Source of the DNA: Apteryx mantelli
Lineage: Eukaryota > Chordata > Aves > Apterygiformes > Apterygidae
Assembly (NCBI RefSeq): GCF_036417845.1
Contig: NC_089978.1
Coordinates: 134,596,288 to 134,660,287 of the forward strand
DNA length: 64,000 bases
Direction of reading: 5' to 3'
Positions within the stretch are counted from its first letter, which is position 1. Each line of letters begins with the position of its first letter. Under the pieces are notes generated by a model. The model was not told where the DNA came from, searched no databases, and worked only from the letters and a program-made list of their open reading frames with translations. The position numbers and the translations under genes were made by a program. This document shows, one piece after another, positions 10,610 through 21,471 of this stretch.

Positions 10610-12800
10610 TACTGAAACTGAAGGCAGAACAGCCTGAGGAACTAAAGCCACCAGCACACTCCCTTTTAAAAGACTACCTCCATGCACTAAACATGGGCTG
10701 CACATATGGTGGATGGAAGCCAAATTTGATCAGGAAGCCTTTCCCTCAGAGCTGCTAGCCTTTGTATCTTATTACAGACTTATCACTGAGTCAGTTCAGC
10801 ATATGCTTCCAGTATGATTGCAACTAGCATCATTGCAATGCAAGACTGTCCATTACTCTGAGGTGCAGAATTTCAGATGTGCAAGTAGTATGGAAGAGTG
10901 GCAAGAAAAAAAAAAAAAAAAAAACACCTTTTCCATAAGCAGTTTGGTACCCCAGTGCCCCTCCCCACCCCTGACAGAACAGGCAGACTCAGTATGGTGG
11001 TGAATTGTGTTTCTTTGAGACTGTTTAAAGTACATGAGTTGATTACTATAACATGCCAAAAGAGATTACAGTTGTGTTTACAGAGGAAGGAAAAAACTGC
11101 ACACGCATGAGTGGCTGAAGTGCTGTGGATGGAGGAGAGTCCCTTTCTTCATACTTAGAGGGCCTTGGTGATTTTTTTTTTTGCCCACGCATAGAGACAC
11201 GAAGGAGGGGAAAGGCAGAGGAAGAGGCAGCAACATACAGCTAACATCCAAGAGAAAGAAATGGAAGAGACAACCTAGTGGGATGTCACCCCCCAGAGGA
11301 ACAAGAGAAATGGGGCACCAAACACTTGTTTAGAAGTCAAGAGAATTGCTGGCCTGGGGTCTCAAGCTTGTATGCTCACCCCTAAATGTAAGTAGCAGTA
11401 AGTAGTACAAGCAGGCCCTGGCTCCTCTTCAGTAGATGCACTTCTGACCATCCATCACATCTCAGTTCCACAGGGAATTAGGGAAGTGCACAAGGGACAA
11501 GGGCTGCTTCACTCCAGATCTTCATCTCTGCCCTCACCCAAGTTGGAGAGGGACAGAATTGCAGGGAGATGAACTCAGTGCAGATGAAATGCTGGGGCAT
11601 GGAAGTGAGCATGCAAAACCTAGCCCCTTCCCAGATGCCCTAGGAAGAAGAAAGTGGCTTTCCCAGCATGCCCAGGGCAAAAAGCATCTGTTCCTCCTAT
11701 CTTGTATTTCTCCCACTTGGGAACTCCAGCCATGTTCTCCCCTGCCTCCCCCACACCTCCTTAAGCCTAGGCAGATACCAGTGTATCCTGGACCTGAGGC
11801 AGAGCTTCCTAAATTAAAGGAGTACCCTCTCTCTGGGCTAGATTACAGGCCACAGTTCAGCTTAAAAAAAAAAAAAAAAAGAAATAAAGCAGCACGCACC
11901 CCAAAAGACTGCAGAAACTGATGAACAGAGCAGCTCATTTAACCCTAGCTTTGACAATACATTTAAATAATTCACATTTCTTGTTCATTCCAAAGGAGAA
12001 CGAGATGGGGATTGCTTGCAGGAAGCCATTGAGTTCCATGCACTAAGTTTACTTCCAGCAACCACCATGGACCCAAGTCCAAGAAAGCCTGTAGCAAATA
12101 GGAGGATTTCAGTTTGATAGGCCAGACATATCTAAGCTGCCAAACAGGGGCATCTGATGTCACTTTGCAATGCACATGCCCAGAGCAGCATTTCCCTTTG
12201 AATCCCTGGCTGTTTGGAGGTTTCTGTAACTCCTGCTGAAAGTTAGGGCTTTGGGGTAGGAGAAAACAGGCATTCTCAATCAGAAAGCTGTGCGGCTTGT
12301 TCAGTCTCAACTGAAACACCTCTAGCCTCCTTCACCTCCACCTATCACATAGGGGATTTTCTTGGACATTCAACACAGCAACACAAAACCAAAACTCCTA
12401 TTCTTCCTGCTCCTATTCTGTCCCTATCCCAAACTTTGCCAGAAAGCTAAAAGATAGTAAAAAGCCACAGAATCCTGGGTTATGTCTGCATAGATGAAAA
12501 GATCACTTTTTACCCTCTCCTCCACCATATTCCTTACTTTTGTTCTTTCTGGCAGGAGGTTTTTACTCCCACACATCCCTTTTAACTAAAGTAAGTTCTG
12601 TTACTGTTTACTTTGCATTTAGTCTGTTATACCTGACTGAGGTTATCACACAGGCTCCCCCCTTTATAATCACCAAGATGGCCATTTTGAGAGCATGTCA
12701 TCTTAACCTAAGGACAGGCAGGTTAAAATCATTTCTAGAAAACTGCTCACCTCTCCATGGCAAGAGAAATCTAAATGACTGTTTAAGTCAGATGAATCAC
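10610..12800. other. Gene-free region downstream of VAMP1
   Basis: There are no exons or identifiable repeats except simple A-tracts (about 10,904-10,924 and 11,862-11,880) and a T-tract near 11,171. Part of it could belong to a long alternative 3' UTR of VAMP1, but a good polyadenylation signal lies closer to the stop codon. Confidence 0.5.
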
Positions 12801-12825
12801 ACTCATTGACCAACACAAACTAGCT

Positions 12826-12831
12826 TTTATT
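12826..12831 (-). terminator. Candidate polyadenylation signal of VAMP1
   Basis: On the minus strand this reads AATAAA (plus TTTATT), about 440 bases downstream of the VAMP1 stop codon. It would define a 3' UTR from about 13,266 to about 12,808. Later sites are possible. Confidence 0.5.
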
Positions 12832-14394
12832 CCAGAAACTAAGTGAAAAGCTTAAGTCATGCTGCCACACTTGTTAGGCAGAATGCTAAAGAATCTCATA
12901 TGCTCAAGACCTTCATCCCCTCAAGGCACTGGTTTAAGGCATTCTTATATTGCCAAAGTCAGAGGCACAATTTGACAAACACACACCCAAAATAAACCAC
13001 ACATTCCCTACAGAAGAGCAGGACTAATAGCTACCCACTCCTCTACTTCTCTTTCCTCTAAGTTCAGATGACCCTCCTTAGAGCTACAGTAGCTGTTGAA
13101 GAGTCTAACCCATGTTCAGGAGAATGCTTCAGAATCTTATCCAGAAGACAAATCAAAACCAGTAATCAATGAAGAAGCTAGGTGGAAGGGAAGGAAAGAT
13201 TTAGGGGGGAAGAAGAGACAGGCCAGGTGACGGGGAACAGTAGGTGGCAGACTGAAGGGGCTACATTCAAGTAAAAAAGACTGGAGACAAAGCAATAGGA
13301 AAAAAGAAAGGAGAGAACAAAAGGGCAAGTTACACCAAGGGTCCCCCAGGTACCTAGAGACCTCCAAAGCCCCCACCAAGGAAGGGACTCACCAATCCAC
13401 CCACTCCAAGATAGCTGCCCCTCACACTCAGAGGTTCATCTGACCTGGCAGACAAGTTCCTATTTCTACAGGGATGCCCCCCCAATTCCTTTTGCCATTA
13501 TGCAAAACATACCATTTCCCCAGGAAGTGTGGGAGTTCCCTTCTTGGGAAAGGGAGATGGTGCTGCTGGAAGTTACCACCTGCAACCAAGACCCTCCCGA
13601 TGTTAAACCAAAAAGGAAAGTTTAAAGTATTCTAGAGTTAGTGCTCCCTCACCTTCAGTCCTTTTTTTGGTACTTGCTTACAAATCACCACCACCACAAT
13701 GGCACAAATCACTCCCATCATGATCATCATCTGGGGAGGGAAATTGTCAGAGGTTAATACACAGAACAGATTGACAAATCCCTGACAGCCAGGAAATAGT
13801 CCACACCCTGAAGGCATTTGAGGCCTGGGCTGTCCTCTTTCCACAGTGAAAGAATCCTAAACATCTGAAGTAGTTATTAAGCCCCAACTACCCTCTCAGA
13901 GTCCTGTAGGAGAAGACTAGTCTCATCTCCTTCTCATGAAGGAGATAAGGCACCAGGAAACTCACCTTGTAATTCTTCCACCAGTACTTCCTTTTGAGCT
14001 TTGCTGCACTACTTTCAACACTGAGGCACCAGCCTGAAGTGCATCTGCCTGGTCATCTAACTCTGACAGTTTCTGGTCTCGTTCCAGCACTTTGTCTACA
14101 TTTAGATGTATTATGCCAACCACCTGCAGAAGGAAGAACAGTAGCAGTAGTTACTTTTTCAGCTTTCTTTACTGATGTAAGAGCAGAGTCTTGGCCTATA
14201 ACTAATGCTGAGTTACTAAAAAGGGAAAGGCTGACATAAGAAAAAAGGGCAGGATAAGCAATAGCTTTAGAATTGTTGCTTACTTGTAACCAGAAAAATC
14301 CTAGACATCATGCTAAAATATCAGTTCAGGTGCTTCCTCAATTTAGCTATGTTCCCAGCCTCACTCTCACCTGCTTTGAGAGGTCCTCAAGTCA

Positions 14395-17300
14395 CACAGA
14401 ATCACAGAATCGCTGAGGTTGGAAGGGACCTCTGGAGATCATCTAGTCCAACCCCCCTGCTCAAGCAGGGTCACCTAGAGCACATTGCACAGGATTGCAT
14501 CCAGGCACGTTTTGAATATCTCCAGAGAAGGAGACTCCACCGCCTCTCGGGGCAACCTGTTCCAGTGCTCTGTCACCCTCACAGTGAAAAAGTTTTTCCT
14601 CATGTTCACATGGAAGTGTCTGTGTTTCAGTTTGTGCCCGTTGCCTCGCGTCCTGTCGCTCGGCACCACTGAAAAGAGTCTGGCCCCATCCTCTCGACAC
14701 CCTCCCTTCAGATACTTGTACACGTTGATAAGATCTCCTCTCAGCCTTCTCTTCTCCAAGCTAAACAGGGCCAGCTCTCTCAGCCTTTCCTCATAAGAGA
14801 GATGCTCCAGTCCCCTAATCATCTTTGTGGCTCTTCGCTGGACTTGCTCCAGTAGTGCCACATCCCTCTTGTACTGGGGAGCCCAGAACTGGACGCAGTA
14901 CTCCAGATGTGGCCTCACCAGGGCTGAGTAGAGGGGGAGAATCACCTCCCTGGACCTGCTGGCAACACTCTTCCTGATGCAGCCCAGGATACCATTGGCC
15001 TTCTTGGCCACAAGGGCACATTGCTGGTTAATGGTTAACTTGGTGTCCACCAGCACTCCCAGGTCCTTCTCAGCAGAGCTGCTCTCCAGCAGGTCAGCCC
15101 CCAACCTGTACTGGTGCATGGGGTTATTCCTCCCCAGGTGCAGGACCCTGCACTTCCCTTTGTTGAACTTCATGAGGTTCCTCTCTGCCCACCTCTCCAG
15201 CCTGTCCAAGTCTCTTTGAATGGCAGCACAGCCCTCTGGCGTATCAGCCACTCCTCCCAGGTTTGTATCGTCAGCAAACTTGCTGAGGGTGCACTCTGTC
15301 CCTTCATCCAGGTCATTGATGAAGAAGTTGAACAAGACTGGACCCAGTACTGACCTCTGGGGGACACCACTAGCTACAGGCCTCCAACTAGACTCTGTGC
15401 CACTGATCACAACCCTCTGAGCTCTGCCATTCAGCCAGTTCTCAATCCACCTCACTGTCCACTCATCTAACCCACACTTCCTGAGCTTGTCTATGAGGAT
15501 GCTATGGGAGACAGTGTCAAAAGCCTTGCTGAAGTCTAGGTAGACAACATCCACTGCTCTCCCCTCATCTACCCAGCCAGTCATTCCATCATAGAAGGCT
15601 ATCAGATTGGTTAGGCATGATTTCCCCTTGGTGAAGCCATGCTGACTACTCCTGAGCACCTTCTTGTCCTCCACATGCTTGGAGATGGCTTCCAGGATGA
15701 GCTGCTCCATCACCTTTCCAGGGATGGAGGTGAGGCTGACTGGCCTGTAGTTCCCTGGGTCCTCCTTCTTGCCCTTTTTGAAGACTGGGGTGACATTGGC
15801 TTTCTTCCAGTCCTCAGGCACCTCTCCTGTTCTCCATGACCTTTCAAAGATGATGGAGAGTGGCTTAGCAATAATGTCCACCAGCTCCCTCAGCACTCGT
15901 GGGTGCATCCCATCAGGGCCCATGGATTTGTGGGTGTCAAGTTTGCTTAAATGATCTCTAACCCACTCCTCCTCCACCAAGGGAAAGTCTTCCTCTCTCC
16001 AGACTTTCTCTCTTGCCTCCAGGATCTGGGGTTCCTGAGGGCTGGCCTGAGCAGTAAAGACTGAAGCAAAGAAGGCATTCAGTAACTCTGCCTTCTCTGT
16101 ATCCTTCGTCACCAGGGCACCCACCCCATTCAGCAAAGGGCCCACATTTTCCCTAGTCTTCCTCTTGCTGCTGATGTATTTGAAGAAGCCCTTCTTGCTG
16201 TCCTTGACATCTCTAGCCAGATTTAATTCCAAACGGGCCTTAGCCTTCCTCGTCGCATCCCTGCATACTCTGACAACGTTCCTATATTCCTCCCAAGTGG
16301 CCTGTCCCCCTTTCCACTTTCTGTATACTTCCTTCTTCTGGTTGAGTTTTGCCAGGAGCTCCTTGCTCATCCATGCAGGTCTCCTGCCTCCTTTGCTTGA
16401 CTTCCTACTCATAGGGATGCACCGCTCTTGAGCCTGGAGGAAGTGATGTTTGAATATTAACCAGCTCTCTTGAACACTCCTTCCTTCTAGGGCCCTCACC
16501 CATGGGATTCCTCCAAGTAGGTCCCTGAAGAGGCCAAAGTTTGCTCTCCTCAAGTCCAGGGTTGCGATCCTACTTGATGCCCTGCTGCCTCCTCGCAGGA
16601 TCCTGAACTCCACCATCTCACGGTCACTGCAGCCAAGGCAGCCCCCAACCTTCACATCTTCCACCAGTCCTTCTTTGTTTGTTAGTACGAGGTCCAGCAG
16701 CACACCTCTCCTTGTTGGCTCCTCCACCACCTGTGTCAAGAAGTTGTCACCAATGCTCTGCAGGAACCTCCAGGACTGTTTGTGCCTAGCTGTGTTGTCT
16801 TTCCAGCAGATATCGGGGTGGTTGAAGTCCCCCATGAGAACCAGGGCCTGGGATCGTGAGGCTACTTCCAGCTGTCTGTAGAAGGCCTCATCGACTTCCT
16901 CATCCTGATCAGGTGGCCTGTAGTAAACACCCACAACAGTGTCACCTCTGTTAGCCTGCCCTTTGATCCTTACCCATAAGCTCTCGACTCGCTCTTCATC
17001 CACCCCTAGGCACAGCTCCATACATTCCAGTTGCTCTCTCACATAAAGAGCAACTCCACCACCTCGCTTTCCTGGCCTGTCTTTCCTAAAAAGCACGTAG
17101 CCATCCATGACAGCACTCCAGTCATGCGAGCTATCCCACCATGTCTCTGTAATGGCAATGAGATCATGGCCCTGCGACCGCACACATATCTCTAGTTCTT
17201 CCTGTTTGTTCCCCAAGCTGCGTGCATTGGTGTACAGGCATTTCAGGGAGGTGATCGAGCATGCAGGTTTCCCAGGAGGGGTAAAAGAGGGTCCTCCATA

Positions 17301-17596
17301 GCCACATCCCATGCGCACTTCCCTGGCTGCATTCACCTGTTGGAGGCATCCTGACTTGAGCAGTCTTTTGCCAACTACCCTGTCACTATAACTCTCCCCT
17401 TCCCCCATCTTTCCTAGTTTAAAGCCCTCCTTACCAGGTTGGCCAACCTGTTGGCAAAGACCCGCGTGCCCCGCCTCGTGAGGTGGATCCCATCTCTCGC
17501 CATCAGTTGTCGATCTTCAAACAGGGTCCCATGGTCGTAGAAACCAAAACCCTGTTGCCAACACCAGCGGCACAGCCAGTCGTTAACCTGGAAAGT
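14395..17596 (-). mobile_element. CR1 LINE copy 2, 5'-truncated, inverted relative to copy 1
   Basis: This is a minus-strand CR1 inserted in VAMP1 intron 2, opposite in orientation to copy 1 but in sense with VAMP1. The 3' end (two ATTCTGTG units) lies at 14,395-14,410. The 5' truncation point is near 17,596, inside the last third of ORF1. Over about 3.2 kb I find only a handful of differences from copy 1: one amino-acid change near the ORF2 start (AHSLGN versus ARSLGN), the 2-base indel, and one base near the truncation. Such similarity implies very recent insertion, gene conversion or local inverted duplication. Confidence 0.95.
14475..17408 (-). CDS. CR1 ORF2 protein, intact 977-codon frame
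   Basis: A full uninterrupted ORF2 runs from ATG 17408-17406 to the stop at 14477-14475. Domains in order are: apurinic-like endonuclease (residues about 60-280: [30 protein letters not shown]); linker; reverse transcriptase (about 480-760: [28 protein letters not shown]); and the CR1 C-terminal domain. The product nicks DNA and primes reverse transcription at the target. The RT block normally written PQGS is PQRS here (plus 15354-15356 is CCT, i.e. AGG on the minus strand), the same substitution as in copy 1. The frame is open, but this residue change and the missing 5' region make autonomous activity doubtful. Confidence 0.9.
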   Translation of the reverse strand: MGEGESYSDRVVGKRLLKSGCLQQVNAAREVRMGCGYGGPSFTPPGKPACSITSLKCLYTNARSLGNKQEELEICVRSQGHDLIAITETWWDSSHDWSAVMDGYVLFRKDRPGKRGGGVALYVREQLECMELCLGVDEERVESLWVRIKGQANRGDTVVGVYYRPPDQDEEVDEAFYRQLEVASRSQALVLMGDFNHPDICWKDNTARHKQSWRFLQSIGDNFLTQVVEEPTRRGVLLDLVLTNKEGLVEDVKVGGCLGCSDREMVEFRILRGGSRASSRIATLDLRRANFGLFRDLLGGIPWVRALEGRSVQESWLIFKHHFLQAQERCIPMSRKSSKGGRRPAWMSKELLAKLNQKKEVYRKWKGGQATWEEYRNVVRVCRDATRKAKARLELNLARDVKDSKKGFFKYISSKRKTRENVGPLLNGVGALVTKDTEKAELLNAFFASVFTAQASPQEPQILEAREKVWREEDFPLVEEEWVRDHLSKLDTHKSMGPDGMHPRVLRELVDIIAKPLSIIFERSWRTGEVPEDWKKANVTPVFKKGKKEDPGNYRPVSLTSIPGKVMEQLILEAISKHVEDKKVLRSSQHGFTKGKSCLTNLIAFYDGMTGWVDEGRAVDVVYLDFSKAFDTVSHSILIDKLRKCGLDEWTVRWIENWLNGRAQRVVISGTESSWRPVASGVPQRSVLGPVLFNFFINDLDEGTECTLSKFADDTNLGGVADTPEGCAAIQRDLDRLERWAERNLMKFNKGKCRVLHLGRNNPMHQYRLGADLLESSSAEKDLGVLVDTKLTINQQCALVAKKANGILGCIRKSVASRSREVILPLYSALVRPHLEYCVQFWAPQYKRDVALLEQVQRRATKMIRGLEHLSYEERLRELALFSLEKRRLRGDLINVYKYLKGGCREDGARLFSVVPSDRTRGNGHKLKHRHFHVNMRKNFFTVRVTEHWNRLPREAVESPSLEIFKTCLDAILCNVL

Positions 17597-18359
17597 TCAT
17601 CAAGCCTGTGTCACTCCCCCTTCCCGAACATAGTCATCATATCCTCAGTCTCAAATAACTGCAAAGGAAGAGCAAGAGCTATATGTTGCTGCCCTGGTGA
17701 GGTACAAAGGGGTTACTGCATGTCAGCAGCCACACTACAGACCCTGGGTCCATATGACATGGATAGTTCCTTTCACATCACACACTAAGTCTGCACACAG
17801 ACTGTTCTCTCAAAACAGCTGACAGGGCTTAAGAGTTGCTCTGGATCCTGCATAGCTCTACTTTCATGACAGGCATAGTTCCAGGTAACAGAAGTCTAGT
17901 ATACCTGCTCCTCAGAATTCACCTCAGCAATTAGGCAGTTTCTAAGGGTAAGGCAACCTCTGACTCTGCTCCAGGCTCTTCACAGGCCTACCAACATACC
18001 TTTGAAATATTTAACATGCATTCCCAGTATCTGTATTATGAAAGCATCCACCCCATCAACACACACTGATCACAAACACAATTGCTGCAGAGCAATAGGA
18101 AGATAGAGTCCATGCAGCCTCTGGGAAGCAAGCACAGCTGGCAAGCTACTAACCTCTTCTACTTCAGCCTGTGCCTGCTGCAGCCGATGGTTAATACTGG
18201 CATTAGAGGACTGCTCGAGGGGGCCCCACCAGGGGCTCCCTCTTCTGAGGCTCCAGGAGCAGGTTGCTGAGCTGGATCAGACCTGAGGAGACACACATAC
18301 CAAAGAGAAAGTCTAGTCAGGTGCTCAGTCTGGTGAGGAGAGACTCGGTATCCGGTCTG

Positions 18360-19000
18360 GATTCGAAGCAGACAGCAGCCTCAAGGCTGGGGCAGCGGGC
18401 CCGCGCCCTGCCCAGCACGAGCAGCTGGAAAGCCCCGGGCAGCCGGCCCCCCGCCCGGCTCGGCGCCCACCCCCACGGACCCGCCCCCGCGCGGGCACCC
18501 ACATCGCCTCGCCGGACCGGGGCCGCCAAGCACACCACAGGCAAACTACTGCACCACCACCGACACCACAACTACCTTCACTCCCCCCCCCCCCCCCCCC
18601 CGGCCTTATATAGCGGTAGAGGCCCAGCCCACAAAGCATATAGCCAATGAGAAGTGGCCGCAGACCGAGACCAGCAAATCAACTCCGCTGGTCACCGCCC
18701 CGCTCCTCCTGGCTGTAATTGAAGCATCCTGCAACCTGCCTGAGCCACGCCCCATCCCGCCCTTTCCTGGCTTTCTAGCCAATGGGATAAGCCCACCGCC
18801 TGTAGCCCACCTTGAGGTCGTCCAATCGGAGCAGAGCCACAGCTCTGCTTCCTAGCCAGGCATGCGCGAGCTGCGCGGCGCCCCGCCCCTGCGGAGCAGC
18901 CGGCGGGGGCGCGCGTTGGTAAGTAGCGCGCGGCGAGGGGAGGGGTCCCGGCTCCGGCCCGGCCCGGTCCGGTGTGGTCTGGTCCAGTCCAGTCCGGTCC
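18360..19000. promoter_or_regulatory. CpG island at the VAMP1 5' end
   Basis: Very GC- and CpG-rich sequence (GCGCGGCGCCCCGCCC and similar) covers VAMP1 exon 1 and extends about 400 bases upstream. Beyond it (18,920-19,250) GC stays high, with repeated CCGGTCC-like motifs at 18,950-19,000. No divergent plus-strand gene is recognised. Confidence 0.65.
18503..18620 (-). promoter_or_regulatory. VAMP1: VAMP1 promoter and 5' UTR with TATA box and poly-G tract
   Basis: On the minus strand TATATAA (plus 18606-18612) is followed at once by GGCCG and an uninterrupted run of 19 G (plus C-run 18583-18601). The transcription start expected 25-30 bases after the TATA would fall right at the end of this G tract. 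Exon 1 continues to 18503, where GGCGAT is followed by the donor gtgggt, so the start codon is split AT|G across intron 1. CCAAT boxes sit upstream at 18644-18648, 18779-18783 and 18822-18826. Confidence 0.65.
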
Positions 19001-21395
19001 GGGCGTCTGTCTCGTGAGGCTCTGCAGCAGTGCCAGGCCTGGGGGGACTCCAGCAGCGGGCCTAGGACGTCACATCACACCGGCCTGAGGCGGCGGTCCC
19101 TGTCCACGGACACTGGCACCCCTTCCCCAAAGGCCCTGGACAGGCTGTTCCCTGCCCTTGGCCCTGTGCCGGGGCCTGGCCCCACCCGTATCCTGGCACT
19201 GGTTGCGGCTGCTGGAGGGAGGTGTACGCCTAACCCGCTCCCCTCAGCATGTGTGACATAGCCCCATCTACCAAAACTGGGCCTTGTCACCATGCTGTTT
19301 GAGGCCATCCGGTTATTATCCTTTTAGAAAAAGGGGTCACAGAAGTCCTGAAGGCCTTACTGAGATCCTACCTCTTCCTATCCTCTTTGCCCTTCCAAAC
19401 CCAGCGTGTGCTGTTGTCTTTAAAAGCTAGTGCTGCAGAATGACTTCATTTTATCTGTGCCTGTAATGTGTTTATTGGCTATAGTTAAGTCACTGCCAGT
19501 GTTGCTGCAATTTAGGTATGGTGTTGTTGGCATGCTTCCATCATACAGTACAGCATAAAAAAAAAATATAAATGAATCCCTGAAGTGGCTGCATTCAAAC
19601 CTTAGATGCCAAGCTGAGGGAAATTAGGCTCCAGCAGCAGCCTCAAGAACAGTTATGCATTTTGTTTTTTCCCCTCTAAAGATTCTGTAAAGTGCACTGG
19701 ATCAGAAGGGAGCATTCATCAGTTCAGGATGAAAAGGGAAGTAAGAACATAATGGAACAAGAAGTCTCCCCATACAACTTCCCATGTGGTGAGTAGGGTA
19801 GCAAATGGCTGGTTCAGATCAACATTGAACTACATTTTTCTTTCATAAGGTGAAACAGGCCACAAATAAAAGTTTTTAGTGACAAACCTAGAAGACCCGT
19901 AGATAGACAAGATGGACACAAAAGAGTGTGGTACAAGGAAGATGAGTTGATATAGGGTTGTGGTGAGAGCCAGATGATTTGCAGATTGGACTATTTGAGT
20001 GTTAAAGAGCAAACCATCTGTAGCCTCAGCAGAACTGAAGGCTTTTAAGCTGTGCCGTTAGACAAGGTGAATGGACAAGTTGTGGAAAAAGTTTCTGTTG
20101 CTTGGTGACCTTTCCACAGTAGTGGGAATAGCCATTGTGAATAACAGGAGATGGAGCTGACTGAACCTTTGGTGTGGCTCACACAGCTCATGTTCCCCTT
20201 CAGACCAATGGCTCATATAGCCCAATATCCTGTCCCTAAACATGACAAGTCAATGCCTAGGGACTGTGAGCTGAGGAAGCGTACAAGATACTTTCCTCTG
20301 ATACTCTTCCAATTTCTGACTATTTTCAGCCCAGGATTTCCTGCACATGTGGTTTACCTAGGTAGTAACTCCCAATGGCTCTCTCCCATGTGCTTCTTCA
20401 GTCTCCCCCCTGAACCTGTGCAAATTTCCTGAGTCCACAACATCTTTTGTCACGGAGTCCTGGAGCAGGTCTGCTACCTTGCTCCGAAGAATGTGGACTT
20501 CACACTTGCTTCACTTCAGCTTGATCTTCCTAAAGCTTAGACTTAAAGGAGACTCTTCATTCCCTGCCTCTTGCAACCCAGGACTTTTAAAGATAGAACA
20601 GCTTTGCTCTGTAACAGGATACATCAAATCACTAGATTGGTCCCCAGTTACCTAGCAGCCAGGATGACAACTGATGGGGAGGAGATAGACAGATGTGTGC
20701 TCATTTTACAGGTTTTTCTGAAGCACATAATAGCAGAATTTGTAAGAAACAGTTTGCTGGACTAGAGGGATCCCAGCTTTGACTCACTATAACTTTCCCT
20801 CTAAAGGAACCCAGAAACAGTTAAAGAAAACTTCTAGAAGTTGGAGGGTTTTTTTTTAAATATTTAAGCTGCCTGAATTACTTTTGCAGAGCTTGACGAA
20901 ATTATTAACCAAAGGCCACATGCTCAATAAGTGTCTTCCGTATGGAGATTAAGTCACCATCAACATGAAACAGAGACAAATCCTGTTCTAAAGGCAGGCT
21001 TTCATGCAGTTCAACTAACATTTGAATCATTCACACTTAATATTAATCACTGATAAGTGAAGGGCAAGGGGGACAAAGAGTCAGCAGGAAGGAGTACTGG
21101 GGGGCACATTTATAGCTAGCTTATGAATTTGGATATGGGGAAGATGGAAAATACTGAAATTACCACGCAGGACCTGGAGCTCATGGAAACTGAAAGAAAG
21201 CTGGAGGCCTGGCCAAGAATGGAGGACTCTCAGACAAAGGTAAGAGATACAGACTGGAACAGCTGTCTGTAAGGAGAAGTACATCAGAGATGGTTGAGAG
21301 GGCAGAACTCACAAAGAGGAGCTCAGGCCTGGAGCACCAGGAGGATTTGGGGGCTGGGCCAGAGATGCATAGCAAAAGTTTTACAAAGCACTGGG
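19001..21395. other. Spacer between VAMP1 promoter and MRPL51 3' end
   Basis: Intergenic sequence without a recognised exon. The first 250 bases are GC-rich; the rest is ordinary AT-rich DNA. It contains one fragment of an old dispersed repeat (20,195-20,240, listed separately). Confidence 0.5.
20195..20240 (+). repeat. Fragment of an ancient amniote dispersed repeat
   Basis: The segment cagaccaatggctcatata|gcccaatatcctgtccc matches the pattern "cagaccaa-ggtccatctagcccagtatcctgtc" that I know from old sauropsid interspersed repeats. The same core is present in NCAPD2 intron 10 near 27,385-27,415. I cannot name the family with certainty. Confidence 0.45.
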
Positions 21396-21413
21396 AGACA
21401 TCTGTAAGTTGAC

Positions 21414-21419
21414 TTTATT
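21414..21419 (-). terminator. MRPL51: Polyadenylation signal of MRPL51
   Basis: AATAAA on the minus strand (plus TTTATT), 53 bases after the MRPL51 stop codon. It implies a very short 3' UTR ending near 21,395, typical of this gene. Confidence 0.8.
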
Positions 21420-21471
21420 CCAAGTGCGACACCACAAAATCACACTCCATGTGCCGAACCCACAGCTGCTC

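Larger units (their letters stand above)
13267..18504 (-). pseudogene. VAMP1: VAMP1 (synaptobrevin-1) locus with frameshifts
   Basis: Vesicle R-SNARE of synaptic exocytosis. Coding exons on the minus strand are 18504-18503 (AT of the start codon), 18282-18154, 14123-13966, 13730-13682 and 13280-13267, all with GT-AG borders. Recognisable pieces are MSDPAQQPAP, NHRLQQAQAEVEE, the SNARE core [15 protein letters not shown] with its zero-layer Arg, [10 protein letters not shown], and the anchor MMIMMGVICAIVVVVI followed by FFFT-stop. Exon 2 is 129 nt and exon 3 is 158 nt. The phases require 130 (or 127) and 159, so each is out of frame by one base. The straight reading stops at 18161-18159 after 41 residues. 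Against the near-invariant family helix, changes (VAMP2 numbering) include S28I, R30H, D44G, R47H and R66Q. The first gap lies by a GGGGCCCCC run, where sequencing error is possible. The second falls at the Q76-F77 region, outside a homopolymer. MRPL51, NCAPD2 and GAPDH nearby are all in frame, so I favour genuine decay. CR1 copy 2 occupies intron 2. Confidence 0.8.
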
